Under the pieces are notes generated by a model. The model was not told the DNA's origin. It searched no databases and worked only from the letters and a program-made list of their open reading frames with translations. This document shows, piece after piece, positions 16,618 to 25,149 of a stretch of DNA of 64,000 nucleotides. A program made the position numbers and the translations under genes. The DNA comes from SZUA-430 sp040080835 (GTDB lineage Bacteria; Pseudomonadota; Alphaproteobacteria; Micropepsales; Micropepsaceae). The stretch lies in the NCBI GenBank assembly GCA_040080835.1, contig JBEBHP010000004.1, positions 186,001 to 250,000 of the forward strand. The letters are read 5' to 3'. How positions within the stretch are numbered: the stretch's first letter is position 1; every line of letters begins with the position of its first letter.

Positions 16618-19566
16618 TTAATGCGCGCTCTGTCGGGAAATCACACTTGCAGCCCGGCGCACCTGTCCGGCGTCAAGCAACGCGGAAGCATATTCTATGC
16701 GCAGCGAAGGTTCGTTGCTGGACGTCGCCAGGTTTTCCGCCTCCGCAAGTCGACCTAGCCGCACCAGAGACAACAACTCAATACGCCGGTTCTGGAATCC
16801 TGCGGACTTTCTGCTTTGAGACAGGCTTATCAAATAGAGGCGCTGCGCTTCGTTTGCATTCCTCGTGTTTCGCAAGGCCTCGGCAAGAAGGAAGACGGCT
16901 TCGGGTTCGGGATCGGGTAGGGCCGCAGCTTTCTGAAGCAGGGCAATTGCCCTGGTTTGCTCGCCTGCATACGCTGCATTTCGACCCGCTGCGGCAATAA
17001 GCTTGCTGTTGTTTGCGGCTGCTCGCTCAAACAGAATGCTCGCCTCGTGCGAAAGGCCGACGTCCTCCGCAGCATTGGCCAGTATGGTTGATGACGAGAC
17101 GTCCGTCCCAAGCGGCAGTTCTTTTGTCAGAAGAACCTGCAGTTGTTGCCTGGATTTTTGGGAAGCCAGCGCCGCGGCCAGTTTGGGTGCAACACCTCTG
17201 TCGCCCTCAACGTACCAGTCTGAGGCAGTTGCGATGAGCGCATCCAATGCGCCCACTTGCGCCAATCTATCAAGCCATTGGTTGCGTTCTGAAACTGGAG
17301 AATGTCTGGCACGAGCCGCAATCCATTCAACGCCATCTGAAGGCGGGCGAGGACCCCAGAGATAGAGGAGCTGTTCGACGGCATGCGAGTTGGGTGCGGC
17401 GTTTGTTGCTTCTTCCCTCATCAGTTCGATTGCAACTTCCTTTGCGCCACTCTCAAGGATTTCACTGGCGAGTTGGCTCTTGAACATTGGATCCAAGCCG
17501 GTCCGTCGGGAATAGTCGGCCAGGAAAGCAATCCGCGTGTCGCGCTCGCCGAGTTTTGCCAGCGCTTCGTCATACGCATAGAACCATTGGCGGTCTCCGT
17601 TGGCTGCAAGCGCCCTTAGATAGGGTAGTGCCGCCTTTGTAATTCCCAAATTTATCCATTCATGCAGAAAGTCCAGTCGAGTCTTCTCGTTGTCGACGTC
17701 GTCAATGGCACCGGTAAGATACGCCACTGCTTCTTCCTTCATTGACAGTCGCTTGTAGATCAACAGCAATAGGTAGGCACTTTGATCCGGGTTGTTTTCG
17801 GCGGCATCTCTGGCGTAAGGCAATGCTTGTCGTGGATTTATTTTTCCCAACAGTTCAATGCGCGATAGGCGGCTCGCGCCCTGGATCTCGGGTTGATCCA
17901 GATCGTCGGCGATTTGATCTGCCACGTCCCGGGATACCGCCAGATCGAGTTTCGCAAAATCGTTCAACATAAATGTATAGTTTGTTCGTTGGAGCGGCGT
18001 GGCGTCTTCGGCGATCATGCGCTGTAACAGCCTGAACTGCAGGTCCCGCACTTCACCAATGCCTTTCAATACTTCGAATACAGCAAGCTCCTTTGCGTCT
18101 GTCCACGCTTCGATGTCATCGAGAATCTCAAGCGCTTGCTTGCCATGTCCATTGAGGCCCAGAGCACGTGCATGCAGAATTTCAGAAGCTTGCTCGGGCC
18201 GTGCTTCTCTGAGCGCCTGAGACATTGAGAGTGCGAGGTGAGCGTCCTTGACGGCAATTGCCACAATGGTCGCCTGCGCCAGATCGTCTATCTGCACATG
18301 CTCCGGGTCAGGGGCATATCTTCTCAGCAGTTGGTTTGCTCTCGCCGTGTCTCCCATGTCGGCAAACAAGCTTGCGATTGCAATTCCAGCTGAGGAATCG
18401 TGCTCGGAGGCTTCTGCCTTTTCGGCAAGCGTGACTGCCAATGACCTTTCTCCGAGCGCGAGTTCGACGCGTGCGAGAAGGAAATTCTGAGGCGCTGAAT
18501 TCGGCTGTGAAAATTTCTTTCTCAACGCCTGGAGAAAGTCGGTATCGTTGGCCTCGTGAGCCTTGGATACGATCCAAGACTGCAGCCAGTAGGGCAGGCT
18601 CTCTGCGCCCCTGGCTTCTACATGGGCAAGTGCAAGGTCTCGGTGTTGCGTGAGAATTGCGGATTCGATATAGACATCGTCGCCCTTTGGCGGAAGATTT
18701 CCGGCCAGGCGCAGCTTTTCAAGTCTGGCGAAACTGCTGGCGTGCTGAAGTGCTTTTGCTTCGAACCGGGCGGCGAGCACCGTTGCCATGGGGTCCGATT
18801 TGGCAAGTGCGCCACTTGTCAGGGTTGCTGCCAAAGCGAGAGCGTCGAGGTGTTTGGATACCAGAGTGGCTGCAACGGCCTCAATAGCATTGTAGCCAGT
18901 CTGGGATCGCACCCAGGCAAAAATGTGAGATTTAATCAAGTCACCGCGCTCGCCTTCGGCGGCCAAGGCGGTGAATGCTTGAGCGGTATCCGTTCCGATG
19001 TTCCCGGGCCATTTTTTGAAGGCGTCCAGATAAATCAGGATGGCGGCTTTCGGGTCGCGCGCCGTCAACATGGAGCCCAGGGTCTCATAGTCGTTCAGCT
19101 GCGCCGCGGGTGACGCAACCAACGTTTTCAGGGCGTTGAGCCGATCTTCTTCCCTGCCGGCCAGCTCGTATAGTTTCTCCAGGCTTCTGAGCAGCTCGGT
19201 GTTGTGGCTTTTCTTCCAAAGGGTTTCGAGAGTTGAGATGAATTTGTCTCGCTGCTGGTCGTCCCTGAAAATCTCTGCGAGCCTTTCAAGGGCCGGTTGA
19301 TCGTCCGGGTGTTTGCCGACATACAACGTCAGGATTTCCGAGGCCTTTGCGGGATTTCCTTCACGCACATACAGCTCGGAAAGCGCGTTTGCGACTTCCC
19401 GTGAGCGTTCGCCGCTGTTCCATCTTGCCTCAAAGTCCTGTGTAGCCTGCGTGTATTGTTTGTCTCGCAATGACATGAAAGCCTGTTCAAGGCCGGTGGG
19501 TACAATCGCGGCACCAAAGCCGATTGCTGCGATGGCGACTATTGTCACCGGGATCCAACGTTTCAT
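16618..19566 (-). CDS. pelB: Large TPR protein, PelB N-terminal scaffold as a separate gene
   Basis: A 982-residue protein with an N-terminal membrane anchor (WIPVTIVAIAAIGFGAAIV) and then helical repeats almost to the end, such as ALSELYVREGNPAKASEILTLYVGKHPDDQPALERLAEIF. PelB of Pseudomonas has the same anchor and about 19 TPRs that bind PelA and guide polymer through the periplasm, fused to a barrel. Here the protein stops without a barrel (VRRAASVISRQSAH) and the barrel is the next gene. It starts in the ATGA overlap with pelA. Function is strongly implied by order and topology. Confidence 0.82.
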   Translation of the reverse strand: MKRWIPVTIVAIAAIGFGAAIVPTGLEQAFMSLRDKQYTQATQDFEARWNSGERSREVANALSELYVREGNPAKASEILTLYVGKHPDDQPALERLAEIFRDDQQRDKFISTLETLWKKSHNTELLRSLEKLYELAGREEDRLNALKTLVASPAAQLNDYETLGSMLTARDPKAAILIYLDAFKKWPGNIGTDTAQAFTALAAEGERGDLIKSHIFAWVRSQTGYNAIEAVAATLVSKHLDALALAATLTSGALAKSDPMATVLAARFEAKALQHASSFARLEKLRLAGNLPPKGDDVYIESAILTQHRDLALAHVEARGAESLPYWLQSWIVSKAHEANDTDFLQALRKKFSQPNSAPQNFLLARVELALGERSLAVTLAEKAEASEHDSSAGIAIASLFADMGDTARANQLLRRYAPDPEHVQIDDLAQATIVAIAVKDAHLALSMSQALREARPEQASEILHARALGLNGHGKQALEILDDIEAWTDAKELAVFEVLKGIGEVRDLQFRLLQRMIAEDATPLQRTNYTFMLNDFAKLDLAVSRDVADQIADDLDQPEIQGASRLSRIELLGKINPRQALPYARDAAENNPDQSAYLLLLIYKRLSMKEEAVAYLTGAIDDVDNEKTRLDFLHEWINLGITKAALPYLRALAANGDRQWFYAYDEALAKLGERDTRIAFLADYSRRTGLDPMFKSQLASEILESGAKEVAIELMREEATNAAPNSHAVEQLLYLWGPRPPSDGVEWIAARARHSPVSERNQWLDRLAQVGALDALIATASDWYVEGDRGVAPKLAAALASQKSRQQLQVLLTKELPLGTDVSSSTILANAAEDVGLSHEASILFERAAANNSKLIAAAGRNAAYAGEQTRAIALLQKAAALPDPEPEAVFLLAEALRNTRNANEAQRLYLISLSQSRKSAGFQNRRIELLSLVRLGRLAEAENLATSSNEPSLRIEYASALLDAGQVRRAASVISRQSAH

Positions 19567-21782
19567 AGCAAGGCAGGCCTCAAATCCGAACGCTTGATGG
19601 TTATTGTCATTCCGTCTTCGGCGCCGCGCGGGATTTGGAATTTGATGATTCCATTGGAGTCGGCGGGACCTGAGAGGTACGTGACACTGCCTGCGCGAGC
19701 TTCCCAGCGTTCGCCTTTTGAACGCTGGGGTACGGACCAGACCATAGTTCCTGGCCCAAAACCTCTCACCTGAAACGTCGCTGAGTCTTGGTCATAGTTC
19801 AGCGAACTTACTGTCCAACGGGACTCAACGAGAGTTGGCCTTTGGACTGGCAATGTCGTCCTGGTCCGTAGTGTTACTATCGGGACAGAAACGGCAGGAT
19901 CCAGCGCCACATACATTGTGTCACTCTGCCGATTGCTGCCCAAAATTCCGCTTGAGTGATCAGGATTGATCTCGGTGGATGATGCACCGTCGATGCGGAG
20001 CGTGTTGAGCCGTCCCCTGTCTTCAACCCGCCAGGATTGCGGCCCGATTTCATTCAGGCGTGCAGAGAAGAAGCCTTGGCCAACAGCAGCGAATTCCGAA
20101 GCAGTGATCGGGGCAATGTCTTGTGCGGCGGAGTAGTCGAGGACCTCTTTCAATGCAGCGAGGCTTGCCTGCTTTTCGCCCGAATACATGTGGTAGTAGA
20201 TGTTGATTGGCTTGACCCGTCGGGGCGTCTCTGTGTTTGCAAGTGATGACTTTAGGTAGCGGAATCCGAAAAAACGCCCCTGCCAAAGGTCGGTGTAGAC
20301 ATTTTCGTTGGCGTGACTTGCACTTATTTGCATGAGACTGCCGGACAGCTTTCCGATCGGGGACACAGCTGCGTATGAGGGCGCTTCGCCGTCGAACCTT
20401 GTGTCCCGTCCGTTCAGGTTTTGCAGCCCTGCGCGCATGACTGAGGCGACTGCGTCTACCGTGGGCGAAGTGTCACCGGACCATTGCAGCATGCGTACCT
20501 GCTTGTTTGGCGGGCAGAATGCGTTGATGTATGCAACCGAACCCTCGACTTCCCTTTTGAGATTGTAGGGTATGTCACCATAGGCGCGCGGTGCATCGTA
20601 GTGCTTGTTCAGATTGGCTTTGACAGAGCCTTTCTTCGGATCGATGCCCGGACCCAGATGGTACTTGCCGTATTTCTTCAGGAATGGCAGTTCGTTTTCT
20701 GCCCGATAGCCGGGTCCGAAGAAACGCCACTCAAACGGATGAGTGTATGTATGTGTCGCGGGTTCCACATTTCGTCTGCTGAACAGTGCTCGTGCAATTT
20801 GCTGACTGCGCACTGACCCTGCGAAGGCGAGATCGAGGTCTGCGGCGATCGGTGCGATTGTCACTGGCAGGTCGGGATATGCATCAACCACTTCTCGTAA
20901 AATTACTTCAGATGCGTATGTTCCTTTGCCATCGTATCGGTCCGCCGTTGAGACATTGCCCCATCCATCTCCGTCAATATGACTGTAAAATATCCTGCGC
21001 CCTGCAAGCGTCGTTGTATCAGGCACAGGGATTCCGCGGGTACGGAACGCTGTTGCGAAGAAGTCGAATGGGTTCAGATACCACTGAATGAATGTCCCAT
21101 TCCTGCTTTCAAAGTGAGTAAAGCCTGACGCAACGTATCCACCTGTCCTTGTGAGGATTACAGCATGAATTCTCTCGCCCTCGTCTCCTGACCGGTCAAA
21201 GGCAAGAAATGTCTGAACGTCTGTTGTGGTTGGGGAGATTGACTCAGTGGCTGGCGGCGGATTGGGAAGTTTGCGTTCAAATTCCACCATTTTGGAATTT
21301 TTGATCGTGGTCTTAAGGTCGAATGTGTAAGGCAGGAAAGTACCGCTGCTTTTCAAACCAATCAGGTTCAGCAGCGCATTCTGATCGGCGAGTGACACGA
21401 TGTGTCCAGAGGTGTCCTTGCCATTGGGCAGACTGCCCATGAATATGACCGGGATTCCGATGCTGGAGGCCTTCCGGACGAGTGCCAGCATGCCTGCCAA
21501 AGGTAATTTTTGACCATCAGACAGCCAGATCAAGACGCCTCGCAGGTCTTGCCTGCCTGAGATTTCCGGAACTCCTGACCGAAGGTTGTGATACTCGAGG
21601 CGCAGTCCAAGGTGGTTCAGCGGCATCTCCGCCAGCGCGTAGAGATAGTTTGCGTCCTGCGATGCAGTGAGCGGAGCGTCGTGAAGCCCGAGAATCGTGC
21701 GCGGGACTTCGCGCGCACGCGCTGTTGGCGCGACGATCAGGGCGAACACAATCAGGAGTGCACGAAACGCCAAGGCTGCCAA
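19563..21782 (-). CDS. pelA: PelA-type polysaccharide deacetylase lacking the N-terminal hydrolase domain
   Basis: A 739-residue exported protein with signal peptide LLIVFALIVAPTARA. The first ~250 residues form a Rossmann-like domain (RGVLIWLSDG, IPVIFMGSLPNG), followed by a deacetylase domain with FYSHIDGDGWGN (Asp270, Asp272) and ATHTYTHPFEW (His344, His348), the PelA metal/catalytic set, and a C-terminal beta-jelly-roll-like part. Pseudomonas PelA is about 950 residues with an additional N-terminal glycoside hydrolase; that domain is absent here. The likely start is TTG with no strong ribosome binding site. The TPR partner overlaps at its end. Confidence 0.88.
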   Translation of the reverse strand: MAALAFRALLIVFALIVAPTARAREVPRTILGLHDAPLTASQDANYLYALAEMPLNHLGLRLEYHNLRSGVPEISGRQDLRGVLIWLSDGQKLPLAGMLALVRKASSIGIPVIFMGSLPNGKDTSGHIVSLADQNALLNLIGLKSSGTFLPYTFDLKTTIKNSKMVEFERKLPNPPPATESISPTTTDVQTFLAFDRSGDEGERIHAVILTRTGGYVASGFTHFESRNGTFIQWYLNPFDFFATAFRTRGIPVPDTTTLAGRRIFYSHIDGDGWGNVSTADRYDGKGTYASEVILREVVDAYPDLPVTIAPIAADLDLAFAGSVRSQQIARALFSRRNVEPATHTYTHPFEWRFFGPGYRAENELPFLKKYGKYHLGPGIDPKKGSVKANLNKHYDAPRAYGDIPYNLKREVEGSVAYINAFCPPNKQVRMLQWSGDTSPTVDAVASVMRAGLQNLNGRDTRFDGEAPSYAAVSPIGKLSGSLMQISASHANENVYTDLWQGRFFGFRYLKSSLANTETPRRVKPINIYYHMYSGEKQASLAALKEVLDYSAAQDIAPITASEFAAVGQGFFSARLNEIGPQSWRVEDRGRLNTLRIDGASSTEINPDHSSGILGSNRQSDTMYVALDPAVSVPIVTLRTRTTLPVQRPTLVESRWTVSSLNYDQDSATFQVRGFGPGTMVWSVPQRSKGERWEARAGSVTYLSGPADSNGIIKFQIPRGAEDGMTITIKRSDLRPALL

Positions 21783-21826
21783 TCCGGATTACGCCGGATA
21801 CTGGACGTTGCAGGTTTTACGAGGCG

Positions 21827-22195
21827 TTAACTGCCGAGGTATTTGGCCACTGTCTGAGCAAAATTCCTGATGTCGACTGGTTTGGTAACGAGTCCTGCGA
21901 AGCCGTGGGCTCTTAGCGCGGCTTCGTCGCCGGCAGTTGCTGCGTTGGTGACGGCAAGAATAGGTATTTTCCTGGTTTCCGGGTCTGATTTGAGGCGCTG
22001 CGCAACCTCGTTGCCTGAAATATCGGGAAGCACGAGGTCCAGGATGATGAGGTTGGGCTGCTCACGCCGAGCAATGGCCAGTGCCAGTTCGCCTCGCTGG
22101 GTCTCGATTAACTGCGCGCCGATGTTTTTCAGGGCGCTGCGGTACATTTCTCTGACGAGCGCGTTGTCTTCGACGATGAGTATGCGTGTGGTCAT
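21827..22195 (-). CDS. Single-domain response regulator (receiver only)
   Basis: A 122-residue CheY/DivK-like receiver: acidic pair in ILIVEDN, phosphoacceptor Asp53 in IILDLVLPD, Thr in LAVTNAA, and Lys in LVTKPVD. There is no output domain, so it signals by protein contact. It overlaps the Hpt gene (ATGA) and lies 44 bp before pelA on the same strand. With the kinase and Hpt it forms a phosphorelay whose natural target may be the Pel machinery. Confidence 0.93.
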   Translation of the reverse strand: MTTRILIVEDNALVREMYRSALKNIGAQLIETQRGELALAIARREQPNLIILDLVLPDISGNEVAQRLKSDPETRKIPILAVTNAATAGDEAALRAHGFAGLVTKPVDIRNFAQTVAKYLGS

Positions 22196-22548
22196 ATCAA
22201 TTTGAAGTGCTGACGGAGCTGATTGCGGCTGCGCTGCGCGACAGGAATTGCCTGCTGAATTTGAGCCATGGCACAGTCACGATCAGCCCGCATGCAGGCT
22301 TCCTCTATTTGCTGCGCCATGCCTGAGAGTTCCAGAAAGTCCATGGAGCCCGCGTTTCCACCAAGGTGGTGTGCTGCGCGTCTTGCCGTCTCGATGTCCC
22401 CGTTTCGAAGTGCATCTATGGCTTGTTCGAGGATTGCATCGAGTTCATCAATATAGATTTTGGCCATGCGTCGCAGTGATTGCGAACCCAGCATTGCCTC
22501 ACGTTCATGGATGGCCTCGAGCCATTTACTGGAAAATTCAGGCATCAA
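22192..22548 (-). CDS. Histidine phosphotransfer (Hpt) protein
   Basis: A 118-residue four-helix Hpt protein. The phosphorylatable His60 sits in AAHHLGGNAGSMDFLEL, the HxLxG pattern of Hpt domains. It is fused by overlaps to the kinase gene on one side and the receiver gene on the other, giving kinase, carrier and receiver in one unit. Confidence 0.9.
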   Translation of the reverse strand: MMPEFSSKWLEAIHEREAMLGSQSLRRMAKIYIDELDAILEQAIDALRNGDIETARRAAHHLGGNAGSMDFLELSGMAQQIEEACMRADRDCAMAQIQQAIPVAQRSRNQLRQHFKLI

Positions 22549-25028
22549 GCTTTCTGCAACGGAAGCGTGAAATAGGCGCTGGTACCGATGTCAACCTCAC
22601 TTTCGATCGCAAGCTTCCCGCCGTGCATGTCGATCAACGCATTCGACACCGCCAATCCGAGACCTGTGCCGCCCTTCTTGTTCGAATTGGCAGAACTCTC
22701 CAGCCTTTCAAATGGCTTGAGAACGCGTGGCAGGTTGCGTTCCGAAATCCCAGTGCCAGTATCGTGGATCCAAACCGAGACACCCTCCGCAGACTGACGG
22801 GTCTCAACTGTAACGAAGCCTCCGTGGCTATTGAACTTGACTGCGTTCGACAGCAAGTGAGCGATGACTTCGCGTATGGCGCGCTTGTCGGCATTGACGA
22901 TTGGCGTGGCGTTCAAATTCAGGCGGAAGGAAATGTTTGTTTCCTTGGCCTTGGCTTCAATGGACTGAACACATTCAGCCACGAGTGCCTTGAGGTCGAC
23001 GGGTCCAAGATCCAGCTGCAAGCCGCCTGAATCGATGCGCGCCATGTTCAGCACTTCATCGATGAGATGAAGAAGGTGTTGTCCGCTGCGATGGATGTCG
23101 GTGGCGTATTCAACATACCGCGCGGGCAGTGGCCCCAGCATCTCGTTGCGCATGACATCTGAAAAACCGATGATGGCATTCAACGGTGTCCGTAGCTCAT
23201 GGCTCATATTTGCCAGGAACTCGGTCTTGGAGCGGTTGCCTTCTTCGGCACGCAGCTTTTCGATCTCAAGCTTTTTCGCAATTTCGCCCAGCTTTACTGT
23301 CTGATCCTGAAGCTGATTGCGCGAAACTTGGAGTTCATCCTCGTGCTGCTTCAGTGACGTGATGTCTGTCGCCACCATGATGCGCGCGTCATCCAGTGCC
23401 TGCCGTTCGCTGACCAGAAGCCATCTGTTGCCAGAGCGTTGCAGCTCAATCGTGCCCGTCGCGCCTTTGGAATCATACAACTCAAGGGGTTGTGCGCTTG
23501 ACGATTTTTGATCTTGGGCCCTGACGGCGGCCATCAGGCGGGAGCGCGGATCCCCGACCTTTGCGTCGGGAAGGTTGTAAAATTCCAGGAACCGACGATT
23601 GCAGAGCAGCATTCTGCCTTCGCGATCCCACAACACAAATGCTTCGGCTGCATGCTCAAACGCGGCCTTGAGGACGCGTTCGGCAGCATTGACGCGCTGG
23701 TCGGCGCTCTTCTGGTCGGAAATGTCGAGCACTATGCCGGAAAGACGACCGGTATCCGATCTCAAGGTTCGATATTGCTGACCTTTGGCCCTGATCCACA
23801 CGTATTGACCGTCGTTGTGCCTGATGCGGAAGGACTCATCATACTGCCCCGCACCGGTCCGGATGGCGCTTTCAATCGACGATATTGCGGTTCGATCATC
23901 GGGGTGAAGCAGCTTTTCGATTTCTTCAACCGGCATGATCCGGGGCTGCTTTCCACGGCCCACCAGCGCGTTCATCGCACCGGACCAGTACATACGCCGA
24001 TTGGCGACGTCCCAATCCCAAATACCGCATTTCGCTCCGCTGACGGCGAGTTCGAACCGTTCTTCCGTGCGCCGCAACGCAGTGTCGGAGCGGGTGGTTT
24101 GCTCAATCTGATTGAGAAGCGCCCAGGCCAAAGCCGCTCCCAAGAGTGATGGGCCAAAGATCATTATCGAATAGAGCGGCAGGGATTCGTACCAGTTCGA
24201 CAACGCGTCGGCTGCTCTCGCGACGGAGACCAGCCTGAGGTCATAGCCGGGAATCAGGCGTGCCGTCGCCAGGTAGTTCGATCCGTTGCCTTCGATGTAT
24301 CGCAACACCGGACTGGTTGTAACGTTAGGCGGGAGCGAGCTGATGACTTCGCGCAACAGAGCCTGATCGACTGGGGTTCCGGCAACCGGGCGGGACTTGC
24401 TGTCTACCAGGATCAGGCTGCCAGTCCTGCTTCCTTGGAGCGACGACAACGTACGGGTCAGGAACGCGGGATCAAGCAAGGCGAAATAGGTCTGATCTGC
24501 AACGGAGGTACCCTTGATTGCCAGTGCAATCGGGCTTCGTCCATAGTCGCTGTCTGCAAAAGTTCCGGCAACAAACTGCGTGCCGTCGGGGGCTGCCAGC
24601 AGGCGCTGCAGCATTTCAGTGTCACGAATGTTGTGAGGTTCGCCAGGTACGCCGTTGCGGTCCCAATAGACGGCACCGTCCTTGTTTGTCGCGATTACGT
24701 TGATGATGGCGGGGTCCGCCGAAATGGCCTTCGTGCCAGGTGCAGCGTTTATGGCTGCCGTCAGTGTTTCACGGGCGCGGTCTAAAGTTGATCCAACAAC
24801 GGTGCCCGACACGATGGCAAATGACCGGGATTCGCGTTCGATCTGTTCGAGCGCAATCACGTGGTCGCGCCGCATTTGGATTGCGGCGGCGGCAGCGACT
24901 GACAGGATCGTTGCCATGGTACCGAGCACGATCCAGAACGTCGTCTTTGTCTTAGACCCCAGCTTCAGTCTTGCATCAAGAAAGTTACGCCTTGAAGTGC
25001 CTGAAGCTGCCTGAGTGGCCATTGCCAT
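22545..25028 (-). CDS. Membrane PAS sensor histidine kinase
   Basis: An 827-residue sensor. TM1 (about 30-52) and TM2 (about 286-306) flank a periplasmic Cache-like domain. The cytoplasmic part has two PAS domains, the first ending ISDQKSADQR and the second containing WDREGRMLLCNRRFLEFYNL, and a coiled linker. HisKA follows with His610 in LANMSHELRTPLNAIIGFSDVM, then the ATPase domain with N box HLLSNAVKFNSHGG and G boxes HDTGTGISE and KKGGTGLGLAVSNAL. There is no C-terminal receiver, so phosphate should pass through the separate receiver and Hpt encoded just downstream. It is the first gene of the probable kinase-pel operon. Confidence 0.93.
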   Translation of the reverse strand: MAMATQAASGTSRRNFLDARLKLGSKTKTTFWIVLGTMATILSVAAAAAIQMRRDHVIALEQIERESRSFAIVSGTVVGSTLDRARETLTAAINAAPGTKAISADPAIINVIATNKDGAVYWDRNGVPGEPHNIRDTEMLQRLLAAPDGTQFVAGTFADSDYGRSPIALAIKGTSVADQTYFALLDPAFLTRTLSSLQGSRTGSLILVDSKSRPVAGTPVDQALLREVISSLPPNVTTSPVLRYIEGNGSNYLATARLIPGYDLRLVSVARAADALSNWYESLPLYSIMIFGPSLLGAALAWALLNQIEQTTRSDTALRRTEERFELAVSGAKCGIWDWDVANRRMYWSGAMNALVGRGKQPRIMPVEEIEKLLHPDDRTAISSIESAIRTGAGQYDESFRIRHNDGQYVWIRAKGQQYRTLRSDTGRLSGIVLDISDQKSADQRVNAAERVLKAAFEHAAEAFVLWDREGRMLLCNRRFLEFYNLPDAKVGDPRSRLMAAVRAQDQKSSSAQPLELYDSKGATGTIELQRSGNRWLLVSERQALDDARIMVATDITSLKQHEDELQVSRNQLQDQTVKLGEIAKKLEIEKLRAEEGNRSKTEFLANMSHELRTPLNAIIGFSDVMRNEMLGPLPARYVEYATDIHRSGQHLLHLIDEVLNMARIDSGGLQLDLGPVDLKALVAECVQSIEAKAKETNISFRLNLNATPIVNADKRAIREVIAHLLSNAVKFNSHGGFVTVETRQSAEGVSVWIHDTGTGISERNLPRVLKPFERLESSANSNKKGGTGLGLAVSNALIDMHGGKLAIESEVDIGTSAYFTLPLQKA

Positions 25029-25149
25029 TTGTTTTTAACCCAGACTCGAATCACATCCCCGAGTGGATTATGTCGGCCACTACTGCGTTGTCACCCCCAG
25101 CGCGTACAAATTGCAACACATCGTTGCTTCTGTGTTGGGTGCCGTTTGC

